This document shows, in pieces, positions 43,301-55,866 of a stretch of DNA of 64,000 nt (positions within the stretch are counted from its first letter, which is position 1; each line of letters opens with the position of its first letter). The stretch is from Limanda limanda. Taxonomy: Eukaryota > Chordata > Actinopteri > Pleuronectiformes > Pleuronectidae. The notes under the pieces were generated by a model. It was not told the DNA's origin. It searched no databases and was given only the letters and a program-made list of their open reading frames with translations. The stretch covers positions 21,067,654 through 21,131,653 of the forward strand of contig NC_083648.1 of the NCBI RefSeq assembly GCF_963576545.1. Direction: 5' to 3'. A program made the position numbers and the translations under genes.

Positions 43301-43689
43301 ACTGTCTTAAAAGATACACAATATGACAGCTTCCCCAAAGTGATGCCAAATCCTCTTGATCGTCCCCCTAGTGGCCGGCTGCAGTAAGGGTCATCAATCC
43401 CACCTTTTTCGTGTTAATGGACTGAATATGGACCAAATTAAAAAGACAAATTACATGTTAGAACTAGGGTTGGTAATCCTGGAAACTCTAATTAAGTTTT
43501 TCTCAAAGATGGTTTCAGTCCTTTTAGCTAGCTCTTAGTTAACCATCAGTAAGTTTAGTAAGTTAGTTATTTGATGATGTATTAACAGGGTGAAATGATC
43601 ACAATTTAAAGCTGACTGACTCAGGTGTGCGTGTGCATCGGCGGGACCTTGATACCGCATCTCCATCCCACGATAGCTACTGCACAGAC

Positions 43690-44072
43690 TCTGGCTCCCA
43701 TATCACCTGATATGGCGGCTCCATATCAGAGATATTATTAGCTTGGATTGTAGCCATATGTTTCAAGTAGGTCTGATAAATGGAAACACTTTCTCCCAAA
43801 AAGAGCGAAGGCTAGGTCAGGCCCAGAACATGTGAGCCTGCATTTCATCCGTCATATTTCCCCCTTAGTTTTAGAAAGGTGGGTAGTACTGAGTATCTTA
43901 AATTTGACGAAGCTGCGTCTGCAGTGTAGGGATGATTTATGAACTGTTTTAGTATTGCCTCCCGCATATCCTCAGGAAAGGGTCTATTGAGGTCTTGTTT
44001 CCAAAGGGTTCTCAAGTTATCCTCATATTTACTGTTTATTAAAGAGTATATCGGAGAATATAAGGGTCCTAT
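43690..44072 (-). pseudogene. L1-like non-LTR retrotransposon fragment, C-terminal end of reverse transcriptase ORF
   Basis: On the - strand, 44069 to about 43842 reads openly as GPLYSPIYSLINSKYEDNL then RTLWKQDLNRPFPEDMRE. A shifted frame then gives MQAHMFWA, a stop, and PSLRSFWEKVFPF. This resembles the tail of L1/Tx1-type ORF2, where an HxFWxCP segment is typical. Stops and frameshifts show it is dead. Both ends are truncated or unrecognisable. Confidence 0.65.
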
Positions 44073-44543
44073 GAAAGTTCAACCGTAATGGTGGGGGGGC
44101 GTTCATAAGGAAAAGGAGCCTACTCTACAAAGTCCCTGATCTGTAGACAACGAAAGAGGCACTTAGATCAACATTTTCAAATGATTGCTTAAACGAGGTG
44201 ATAAAGCTTGAATACAGCAGATTCCCAAAACTTCTTATCTGAGGTTGTACCAGGTCAAAAAAACCTCTGAGCACGTGACACGTTCTCCATGACGCTTCTC
44301 TCTGCCTCCCTCTGGCGGGCCCTTCACCTCACAGCGTAAATAACGGAACAAATGATTTTGTACCGTAAAACCCGAATGAAACACACCGGGAAAAAAAATC
44401 CCAGACCGGTGTCAGACAAAGGCACACATTTGAAGGAACTCGCGCGTCTCAGCCATGAGGGATGCGCTGGAGGAGGGAGGAGGTGAGGGGTACTATTCCT
44501 CCCCCATCGTCCCTCTGCTCTCACTCAAGCACGCGCAACCAAT

Positions 44544-44548
<5 letters not shown>

Positions 44549-44641
<93 letters not shown>

Positions 44642-44650
44642 AGAGAGAGA
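44549..44650. repeat. (GA)n microsatellite in rem2 upstream region
   Basis: About 45 GA units with one AAG interruption near 44638, immediately after the CCAATAAAAAG motif. Confidence 0.96.
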
Positions 44651-44966
44651 CTCAGGTATGAACAAGAGGGGAGGGCAGCACCGCTGGGGCAACCAAAGGA
44701 CAGGAGGTGATGCGCTGTGCAGATGGCTCTCTCTCCTCCTCTTCCTCCTCCTATAGCACGTCGCCTTCTTTTCCAAACTGGGACGCAGGTGTAATCCTCC
44801 TCATCCTCACTCCGCCCTTCCAACTAACACCTTTGTGAATTGTCCATGCGCCGCGCGTCCCCGTGCAACTGGCTCCCAGTCCCGAGCAGCGGCGGCAGCA
44901 GCAGTAGCAGGAGCAGCAGGAGGAGGAGGAGGAGGCTTTACGCGCAGGAGTGAGAGGAAGAATAAC

Positions 44967-45029
44967 ATGATCATGTCAGATGAAATGTGGTGCGTCTCTT
45001 TTGTGCGCCGTCTCCTGCCCCCGTGGTGA
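44967..45029 (+). other. rem2 upstream ORF 1 (20 codons)
   Basis: ATG at 44967 to TGA at 45027-45029, with further in-frame ATGs. It lies in the likely leader. Translation is not shown. Confidence 0.4.
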
Positions 45030-45034
45030 AGACG

Positions 45035-45067
45035 ATGCCGGGTGTGCAGCCTGCACAGATGACCTGA
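45035..45067 (+). other. rem2 upstream ORF 2 (10 codons)
   Basis: ATG at 45035 to TGA at 45065-45067 reads MPGVQPAQMT, 67 bases before the rem2 start codon. Confidence 0.4.
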
Positions 45068-45134
45068 GGCGGGCGGTGCAGGAGGTCGCAACTACACCAC
45101 TTGTTCCATAAAGAGAAGATATATATTAATAACC

Positions 45135-45146
45135 ATGGCTGACCAG
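45135..45146 (+). CDS. rem2: rem2 coding exon 1 (start codon)
   Basis: It reads ATGGCTGACCAG before the donor GTAAGG, in a good start context (ACC before, G after). Joining in phase 0 to 47773 gives MADQYSMFLTTAPPLRRG. An alternative start is the ATG at 47779 within exon 2. Confidence 0.65.
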
Positions 45147-45227
45147 GTAAGGCCACGCACCACACCTCTTGCGCTCCTTACAATAGACCAGACTACACAC
45201 ACACACACAGACACACACAGACACACA

Positions 45228-45300
<73 letters not shown>

Positions 45301-46070
45301 TCTGTCTCTGTCTTTCTCTCTGTCTGTTTTTATGCAGCTCACATTGGTTCCTCTCAGTCACACTTATCTTTTTAAGCTCAGAATTTGGGGGATTTCTCAT
45401 CTTCCCTCTCAGGAGAGGATTTCTGAACATTATCAGGCCTTCAGGGACTCTCAGTGAGTCTGTACCACTCTGTAGAGACTTTATAGTAAACTTCACTTGC
45501 TCAAATTCTTTAGGCGCCAGCTAGATTTTCGGCCCTGTAATTATAGCTGTGATGTGTTTGCAGTAAATCCTTAGTCTGGGTTACAGGTATTAAATCCATA
45601 GCTTCAGGCTATCTTTGCTCCCTCTATAGTGTGTTGTTCACCATAAATGATTTCATATACCTACATTACAATCAGGACCATTCACAAGTTTACACTGTGG
45701 CTGCAGCAGGTTCACAGCAGCAGCGGCAGTGAGTATAATTTGGCTGCACTAGACACTGCCTGTAGTATTAATTTTGTATTGTACACTGTTGTTTGCCCCA
45801 GTTTTCTCGACAGCCTGGCGAGAGAAGGAGATTAACCCCTGACACACTGGCTCACAGTCTCCTGTTTCTGCGTGTATGGCTCCCCTGAGCGCCACTGACA
45901 ATAAAGGCCATGCTTAATTGATTAGCTCGTTCAATTAACTTAATTGAGCTTCCTTGTATGTGTGTGTGGGGGGGGAGTGCGTCTGTTTTTGTTTGTTTGT
46001 GTGTGTGTGTGAGAGAGAGAGAGAGAGTGTGTGTGTGAGAGAGAGAGAGAGAGAGGGAAATAGAGAGAGC

Positions 46071-46113
<43 letters not shown>

Positions 46114-47520
46114 TCAAGTAGCAAGCCAACTGTGTCACAAGAAGCCACACCTTAAACATATGCTGCAACACTACTACTATACTATACTGCTTTACAATAC
46201 TATATATTACATATTGACCTATATTATATATTGTACATTTTCTACTATACAATAACATACTGTACTATTATACTACACAGAATATACTACATGTGACAAT
46301 ATATAAGCAATTAGTAAATGTATACTTTAATACACTACACTCTACCAACATGTATTACACAAGACATCACAGAACACAATACCACACTACACTGTACTCT
46401 ACCATAATCTAAAGTACTATATCATGAGATACATTGCTTTATTAATTTACTATACTGGACCTAAGCTGCATGGTTTTTTAGTATTCAATGGAACCAATAC
46501 AGAATTGACCATCTTATTATACAATATCAAAACGGAAAACTAAGCAAACTCCTGAGAGATCTAAGCTGCCAGAGAAAAAGTCCCCAGTTTCTTGGGTACA
46601 CCTGTACACTCTCACAATCCAATACAATCCTTTACAACAGCACTACAGTTGTTCCTAACCTTCTCAAACACTCAGGTGTGGTAGTTGACTTTGTTTAAGA
46701 GAGGTCCTGATTCAGCTCATTGCAATTTGTGAGACTTTACACTGTCGGGTTGATATGGATTGCATTTTAATCTAATACATTCCTGTTATTGTGTCAATCC
46801 CCTTTAATTAAGCGCCCGATTCTGTACTTAGCTTTTGTAGGCAGATGCTGTGCCTCGGTCGCCCAGGGGTGTCACTGGAGCTAGATTAATTGGTGTATTA
46901 AAATTGATGAGGGTCGTCAATGGTTGACCTGCTGCGGTTGCAGATACACACACACAGTAATGCACATGCACACACACACTTAGTCACACGGACTTTTTCG
47001 CAGCCACGTTATTGCTCTGGAGAACACCACTAACAGCTTTCTCAGTTTTAAATAACCAGGGATGGAGACTTTATCTTTTTGACCTATTTTGATGTGTTCA
47101 TGCTGCTCACATGATGCACACCATGTACAGTTTACAGCCACCTAACTGCACTTCTGCTCTTATTACACACTGCTGCAACCTCTTCCTCTGTCCCTCCCTC
47201 GTTCTCTATCAACATACCTCCTCCTCTCTTCTTCTAACCCTAACCCTAACCCTGCTGTGTGTTGGGATTCTTTCATCCCCTGCCATCCTTTCAGCAGCGC
47301 TCCTCCCGCCACGTCTCCGTTATATCTTCACCCCTCAACGTCATCTCCACTCTTCCTCATGTAGGTTTCCCTTTGAAACACTGCATCTTCATCAGCACCT
47401 TTCTCTTACACTGCCACCCGTCCCTCTCACCTTCATTATTTTCACCTCCCTCCTTTTTCACACAAAGAACCCCCCCACCCCACACACACTCAGACAGATT
47501 GACAGACAGATAGACAGACA

Positions 47521-47590
<70 letters not shown>

Positions 47591-50500
47591 GCACTTCCAC
47601 TGCCACCCCATCCTCCATTGTTAACGTTTACAAGAATAGACAGTGCTACAGGTAGATCCACAGCTTGTTTATTTCAAGGTACTCCAGGTAGCAAAACCCA
47701 ATATCTGACTGTGTTGTGGCTCATCACTATATTTACACATAGGTTTTTTTTTTTGTGTTCATTTCATTCTAGTACAGTATGTTTCTCACCACGGCGCCCC
47801 CCCTGCGGCGAGGAAGCACACCCCTGCCTGTCAAACACCAGCTGCGGAGGGAAGAGGCTGTGTCCGAGGACTGCGATTGGATGCCGGGCTTGGAGCAGTC
47901 TGCCACGTCGCCCATCAGTGACACAGCGGTGGCTCGGGATGAGTCCCTCGGCCAATCGGCAGCTGCACAGTCAACTTATCGCAGCCACGGCGGAGCTTTG
48001 AGAATAGTACTGCTGGGACAGAACGGCGTGGGCAAGTCGTCGCTGGCCTTATCTCTGGCCGGGCAGTCCGACAGATCCCTCTCTATAGACTCTGAGACAC
48101 AAGCATGTGGTAATAGCCTACACAGGGATGTGTGGTGTGTGTCTTTGTGTGCATGTGCATCTATGGCAGGACTGAGAACCTTTTGAAATCAATCTCAAGG
48201 TATAGATAAGCTTTGGTCAGACGTCTTTGTAGCGATCAATGCTGTATTTATCTTGACTCATTCAGCCTTCACACAGTCCAGCCATGTAGGGGACAACGGG
48301 GTAAGATGAGCCTCTTCTTACATTTGAGGATTTTACTGCAAAACAGAATTATAGTTCTGTCAAACAATAGTTACTGTATTTCAAAGGAATAATAGCGGGC
48401 TAGTCAGCTGGAAACATGAGAACAATCTTAAAAGCATAGTTCACCAAAAAATGCACTCATTATCAACTCACCACTGGGTGAAGTGTTTGAGTCCATAAAA
48501 CACTATAGGAGTTTCAGGGGTAAACAGCCTTGCAGCCAAATCCAATACAATTTGAGTAGTGGTGACTTTTCATGTTTGGTTGAATTATCCTTTAACGCTG
48601 TTGGTCTTATACACACAAAAACCAAAGTGCAAAGGTTTTACAGCAGATTTGCCTTTTACTGCATATTTAGCTGCATCTTTTACAGGCATGAGAGTGATAT
48701 CAATTGATAAGTTGATGTTGCATGTTGTCTTTGAATTGAGCCATGCTTATTGTTGCTCCTGTTTCTACGTATGCTAAACATTTCTAACTAGCTGCTAGCT
48801 CACATCTTTGAACTAAGCCATGCTACTAATGCCATGTTCCATTACACGTTGGAGCTCGACCCTCGGAATGACCCAAATAACCAGAGTTGATAGCGTTCAA
48901 GTAGCATCGGAACAATGTTTATCAAAAACAGTTCGTAAAAACACATTACTAACACAATAGTAACACGTCCTGAGACAGTAATTGGACAGTACTATGTGTA
49001 CAACACGTTTAATGACAGTTAGTGCTAGCTTTCCAGCCCCCGAGTCGAAATTCCGAGCTCCGAGATTTATGGAACGCGGCATTATTTCCCCAGTTTCGAG
49101 GTATGTTTGAGTTAGCTAACTATCTGATAGCTTACACCTTTGATCTGAGCCATACTTGTATCTCAAGCTCCTAGGTATGCTAAACTAACTTACTTCCTAG
49201 ACAAATATGTTAGTAGTCAGCAAGAAAGCCAATGAATATTCCCCTCATTGTGTAAATAGCTGTTGAATCAGCTTGATCCACTTTGCCCCTCCGCCCCCCC
49301 GCCCTTCAGTCAGTAGGCCTGTCGCACTGTTTACTGCAACACCAGCGATAATCAGCTCTGGTCCTCGGCCGATCAATTTGTTAGTGGCACAAGGACCTGG
49401 TGTCCTGGAGAAGCTCACATGCCTCTGACTCACACCCATAGCTCACACCATACAGTATTCATTAGTGCAGATGAACTACGCTTGGATTCATGCATCATAA
49501 ATGGGCAGGAAAAGCACTTTCATCCAAGTAGCTTGTACATGTTTCCCTGATAGGGAATCATATTATGCATGGGAATTTTAGAAGATTGCTAAATTATTCT
49601 ATGAGCAACACATCGAAATCACAAAAAACATTAATCTGTTCAACTGAGCCCATTTGACACATTCAAATAGAAGCTCCAGCCTCAGATCAACCTCCTGGCT
49701 GGAATGACTCCTCGCTAATCAATATATGTCTTCACCAAGTAATTACCAGTAACAGACAGTCGAGGAATAACAACAGGAGCCTTGGCGTGCTGGTACCTTA
49801 AAATAGACCTGACAAACACAGTGGGTCTTTTTCAAGCCAAATTATCTTTTTCTTCTGTACGTTTTATTTGATTATTTTCACGTAAAATCTGACTAATAGT
49901 CTAACGTTAGAAATATTCCCAAACAAATGCAGTGTAATCCATCTTCTGTTCCAAATGTTAAAGACTAGAGTGCTCAGGGGTTTTAGGAATTTACAGTACA
50001 TGGCATTTTTACTGAGCAGTGGTGAAAATATTATTTGTACTCAAACTTTAAAGATGAGCATTTTCAGTAAGAACAAATGGGTTTGGAGCTAAGAGCTCTA
50101 CAGTAGGCAGGGAGGAGAGGCCGGACTGAAATATTGTTGGTTTCGGTCATTTTACAAGAACTAAGTTGGAAAGACAAATGTGGAATATTGCCTCTATTTT
50201 AGAGCATAAAAATATCCTCACGAAGATAAAAAAAAAGATAAAGTGTCCAAAATTGGTTGGAGTTCCATTTTTAAAGATTTAATTCGCCCATTTTAAACAA
50301 CTCCAGAAACTGATGTGTTCTGGAGTAGGTCAAGGACACTTTTTAAGAACTAGAACAACTAGCATATTTTTTTGCGACAACACTGGTATTCGCCCTACAG
50401 TGTGTTGTGGTGTTGTTTATGTTTTGTGTGTGCTGATGTGTTTGACCTCGGTGTTTGTTTGCAGGTGAGGGCTACGAGTGCTCGGTGACGGTCGACGACG

Positions 50501-53500
50501 AGGACAGCAAAGTCATAATTTTCGACAACTGGAAACAGGTGAGTTACTCGTCTGCTTCGTGCTTTGCTCATTGGGGCTTGTTTGTATCATCGAGTTTAGA
50601 CTTTTCCTCTTTTCCTGCTCCTGAGACCTCTGTTGCTCATAAGCCGTCTATTTGACTATTTCAGATTTTGACATTGTGGACTGGTGCTGTAGGTGAAAAA
50701 AAGGCATTTGTTTGATTTCCGTGATGGACAGATGATTGGTGTGCACTGAAGGCAGAGATAGTGTGTTCATACTTTTGCTTACACGTGTGTGTGTTTGCTG
50801 CACCATAAAGGGAATCCTGCAGGAGCACTACGCTGACTGCTATTGAGCTTTTCTGACTCTCTTTTTCTGCAAAGTGGTGAGGGCCAAAATAGTTTCAGTG
50901 ATGCCTCCTCAACCTTTTGAGCTGAACAGTGTGATTGAGTTAATACAACTGGGTTTTTGAGCAGGAAAGCGGCACAGAACTTCAACAGCTTGTCCGAAAG
51001 CTCCTTGTGACACTGATGACATTATGTGAAATGAAAAAGTAAGCAGTCATTAATGCCTGTTAATAATGATGATGAAATGTTAGAGCACTCTAATTAGAGT
51101 TTAGGGTGGATTATCCCTGATGCATCCTTTACCAGATGTCCACTCGGGCCTCAGGGGCTCCCGCCTTAAGGTTAAATTATTCACACGCTGCCACATTTCG
51201 CTCTGGGGAAGTCCACTGGAAGCTAGCTGGTGTCCTCACTTTTCCTGTTATCACGTTGTTATAGCGTTATCCTCTGGTTCTCACCCCCAATTTCGCCGCC
51301 CTCTCCGCCTGCAGCTGTCATCATCTCCAAATATCTCCGTCCATTCACACTCTTGTTACATTTTTTTTGTGACACTTGCTCGCCTCTCTCCAGTGGCCCT
51401 TTTCCTGCCATGGTCAAGTCTCACCAAGAGTTAATTACATTTGTTATTCTGCGCGTGTTAATACGAGGCAGGCCCTTCAGACTGAAGCAACAGACGCCGG
51501 ACAGCGGGAGGCTTGGAATAACTCCAGGGCCGTGAGCAGTGGGGGAAGGCAGAGAGATCTGGACAGCATCCTAAAATCATCTGCTAATTCGTGCTCATGT
51601 TTTTTGTGCTTTTTTTGGGGGGAGTGCCCGCAGATAGAAAACATGTACACGCACACACACACACATACATTGTGAGCACACAGTCACTCCCTCACACGGT
51701 CAGACAGATGTTGTCCAGCTACCTACCACACATCTCATGGACCTCAACTAGCAGAGTATTAACCGACAGCACCCCCAGTCCCTGGAGGCAGAGCTTCTGG
51801 CCTTGTAGCGAGCTGCAAGGGTTCTCCATGGGGCATCCAAACCTACACCCAAGTTACCATAGCAACACACACAGACAGACACACACTCACATACACACTC
51901 ATGTATGCACAACCAGGGCTTAATCACTCACTCACGCATAACATCATGCTACAACAGTCAGCATCCAAAGCTGATGGCTCTGGGGCTTCGTCCGTTCCCT
52001 GACTGGCCCCATCGTTCCGTGGCGATATAAACTGCCAAAAAAAAGATGTAAAACTGTTACATTGACACTCAGCGATGGTTTGTTCGAGTGATTTTATTGG
52101 TCTTGCTGATTGACTCATGGAAGTCGAGATGGAGCTGTCATTTTCCCAACTGCAGTGCAAAGAGTGGTGCACAACAAACCCCAGGTTGCACTTATAATGC
52201 CATTGCCGAGACACATATAGACAATGCTGGCAGATGTCTGTGTGTGTGTGTGTGTGTTCGAGTGTTTCGTCATGTAGCACTGATAACAGTGTGTAAAACA
52301 TAACACCGTACAAATGCACACAGGGTTGAGAGTCTGCTGTGCCAGATGCTGGGACGTTGTGAGCGTTGCTGACGTCACGCGGGTTGGATGGTTTAAATAA
52401 GTCATCCGCGTGCTTAAAATAGAAACACTGGCAAATTTGACCCAGCAAGACCGTGCCCTTCTCTGCTTTTAGCCCGACATTGGTTGTGTAATTGAATGTA
52501 TCTCTCAAACATTTAATAAATTGGGTTCTGCATGTAGGGGACAAGGTCGGAGATTGAGGTCACTGACGACTCGATGGACTTTCAGACCCTTCTCTCTAAC
52601 GTTTGGGGCTGTGTGTGGCTGTCTTAGGGACTCTACGTTAGCGCATTAGTGAAATTTATACCTTTCCTGAGTCAGTCTAAGAGTTTCCATTATTATTTGA
52701 TAGCCTGAAATTTAAATATTTATTAAAAACAACCAAGATGGGGCGGCCTGAGGCCTGGAGAAATGTAGGCCAGTGCCTTATATGTGTGTTACTATCAGTG
52801 CGCAGCGAGAAAAGCTGCCGCGGAGGAACGGATCATTTGTTTTGCTGAAGCGAATTAGGGAGAAGGTCCAGGACGTAATTTGGAAGGAGATAATTACTGC
52901 TTGACCACATTCTTTCACTCGATTAGGAAGAAAGAAAAACATCGTTCCACCATCCAGTTCTCGGAAGAGAGACTGAATTCAGCCTTGTGTCCTGGGAGTT
53001 TCTTCCCTGGACTATTTTCTCTTTCATCCTTCGCTGTTCTGCTTCCTTATAAGAGTTGTTCTGCTCCATTTACAGTTTCCCATTTCTTGCCCTAATCCAT
53101 GTAAGCTGTTATACTATAACCGTTTTGTTTGTTTTAGTCTCCTCAGGGATCCTTTTCTCATTTTTCTTTATTGTGTAAAAAAATGTGCATTGTATTTGAG
53201 GGCTACCAGGGAACTGCCAGAATACTATATCAGTCGTCTAGATCAGGTGTATTGTAGACAGAACCTTCGAAATCTTTCATTTTCTTTAAAAAGCTACATT
53301 GTTGTTCTTAGCATATAATATATTTTGGTCAAAACATTTCAGTAATATGATTTAAATTTGGAATCTACTGTACTTGGTTGTCTTAATAGATTTGAACTTG
53401 CAATATATTTTCCGCTGCCTGGGAGGTTATATTTCACCCCTGTCCATTTATTTTGGTGTGTTTGTTTGTTTGTTCTTTAATTGTAAGCAACATTTCTTAA

Positions 53501-55772
53501 ATAACACTGGACAGATTTCCCACGGAACTTGTTGGAAGGATGTGGTATGCCTCACGGAAGAGCATATCACATTTTTGTGTAAATCCAGATCAGTGGGTGG
53601 ATCCAGGAATTTTTATACTTTCTTGAACATTGCGAGATGTTTCTTGACTTCTTCTATGATTTCTCTTCAAATAATTAAGAGATCCTGATGAAAAATGAGA
53701 CATATAAAGTGGAATGTTATTCATGAATGTGCAATTTGGTGCAGTTTGATTGAACTTAATGGGACCGTTGGGCCTTGGTGAAGGTTTACGCTCTACTGAG
53801 TGCCATTCTAGTTCATAAAGTTTTTCTATTAAATCATTTTAAAACGTTTTTGTACTGTCTGCTTTCTCTAGCCCACATGTTTACTAGTATTTAGGGTTTA
53901 GAGCATTTAAAAAAAAAAACTTGACATCGCTTTTCAAGATTTGCATTATAATGAAAAGCAAAGAGAAAGGATCTGGTATGACAGACATGTAAATTATTTA
54001 AAACACATCTAAGTTAATCTTAAAAATGACAAAAATGCAACATTTGGCAAGTTCGCATTAACAGCTAGAGCTGATTATAAGTGATGACTTCAGCAACTTG
54101 TGTGCCAAAATGTTTGCATACTTTCGGAGTTGGTTCCCTGACTTGAGGTGAGGTTCACATGAATTTTCCCAGCCAGGAGGAACTCGTTTTTTTTATTAGT
54201 TACAACACCATGTTGATGCATCATCAAGTCCCACGTTAGCTAGCTACAGCTAGAAAGACATTTAAGTATTTTTTGTTATTCCTAAAGCACAGTATCTTTG
54301 GGTGAATACATACTTTAAATACAGCCTATGGTAGTGTCATTTATTTATGCTGATAGATGTTAGCATGTCTATGTAAATTGACCTTAGTGAGCTACCTAAA
54401 ATCAGCAGCTAATGTTAAAAATAATCTTTTGATCAGGTTCAAACAGGTTGATTAATGATGCTGAACCTTGTAGTCATTTGTAACTATGATTTGAATTCAA
54501 CCGAGTCAAAGCACTAAAGAAAAATAAAAGCCAGTATATAAGCTAGTCATCTATAGCATGATAGTTAATGGTAGTAGTATCTCTAAGCTTCAAAGTGTAA
54601 TTCACATAGTTTCAAAAAACCTGTTTGTGCAACATTGCATAATTTATTCATATCGTATTTATTCACTTAATTTATTCATAACCTCAACCATAAAGCAGCA
54701 GAGCAAAGGGTGAGAGGCAGAAGCGTGTTGGGCCTTCTGTTGACATGCGAAGCACTGAGTTGCAGCTGGAATTAAATAATATTATTTATTTATTTTTTGT
54801 ATCTAATTATGAGGCCATTAATGTATGACAATAAAATACTGTAATTCAATACACCTTTCCCCCCAAATTTGCCATGTGAATGTCTCATTTTGGACAAAAG
54901 ACAGGTAAAACCTTTTTAATCTAAGATCGCATTTTATTGTGTCCTAGACGGAAATCCTTTTTTATCCTCGCTGCACAGGGCAGGTCAAAGGTCAACTGCA
55001 CACAACAGCTTTCCTGATACCAGTAAGGATTCAGGGATTTGCTAATGGACACTTCAGCAGGGTGGAGGCTCTACATGCTGTCATAACAAAGCTTGAATCT
55101 GGGTCATGCAGGGACACTTACTACACTACCCTTCTGTGTGTGTTTGTGTTTGTGTGTGTGGGTGTGTGTGTGATGTCAGCTGAATTTCGGGAATGATGTG
55201 GTCATCGGTGGCCGTTGCTCACGCAGGCTCGTGTGTGCTCCGTGTGTGCTTTGTGTGTGTGTGTGCAGGCCAGATGGACTCTGCAGTATATTTCCTAAGG
55301 GAATCATTGTCTCTATGCAGTATTAAAGTTAGGCCAGAGCAAGACCACTACCTCAGCACTCTGTCCGCCCTAAGCTTTGTCATCCAATTATCAGATTTTG
55401 ACTTAGAGCAAGTGGTTTTCTTCTGTCTTTCTTCTGATCCTTGCTTCCCTTACTTCCTTTTCCCTGCTATTCCCTCTTTCATTTTGCTCTGACAGACACA
55501 AACCAAAGAGGCAGATTGCATGTGTTTGCTTTTGATAAAGACAAATGGTAACACGGGTGTAACATGCATTTATCAGTGTGCGCACTCTGTGCATGTTTGT
55601 GCAAGCAGGTGTTTGACCTTTTGTTTCCATGTAAAGGCTGTAAGCTGCTTTGCTCATGTATCTTACTCTGAAAAGAAAATGAGTTTGGAGCCAATAGATT
55701 GCAATAGTTCATGATCTGTGTTCCAGGCAGGGGGGGAGTATTTTGTATAATGAGAAATACACTAACACCAGC

Positions 55773-55866
<94 letters not shown>

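Larger units (their letters stand above)
44270..45134 (+). promoter_or_regulatory. rem2: rem2 promoter and 5' leader region
   Basis: The region is GC- and CpG-richer than its surroundings (44820-45090). It has CCAAT next to an AATAAAAAG TATA-like run at 44539-44550, followed at once by a GA microsatellite. A CAG/GGA-repeat-rich leader segment lies at 44886-44937. Two short upstream ORFs precede the rem2 ATG. The transcription start and any 5' intron (a CTCAG/GTATGA donor-like site is at about 44655) cannot be fixed by eye. Confidence 0.5.
45147..47772. other. rem2 intron 1
   Basis: A CA microsatellite begins 46 bases after the donor. There is a compound GT/GA tract at 45996-46115 and an ACTA-rich block at 46160-46460. 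Three CCCTAA telomere-type units lie at 47234-47253 and a CA run at 47522-47588. The 296-codon ORF over this region is a low-complexity artefact that runs into exon 2. Confidence 0.75.
48120..50464. other. rem2 intron 2
   Basis: It contains a dispersed repeat at 48431-48596 and a palindromic MITE at 48837-49084. The remainder is AT-rich and unremarkable. Confidence 0.7.

Noticed and set aside
44521..44823. 100-codon - strand ORF with Ser-Leu repeats
   Set aside because: It is the reverse reading of the GA microsatellite.
47234..47253. Interstitial telomere repeat (CCCTAA)3
   Set aside because: Three units are too few to mean a telomeric origin.
47111..48001. 296-codon + strand ORF
   Set aside because: It passes through a CA microsatellite and enters rem2 exon 2 out of frame, so it is an artefact.
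51924..52544. 206-codon - strand ORF
   Set aside because: It crosses a GT microsatellite (His-Thr repeats) and has no recognisable domain; it is an intronic chance ORF.
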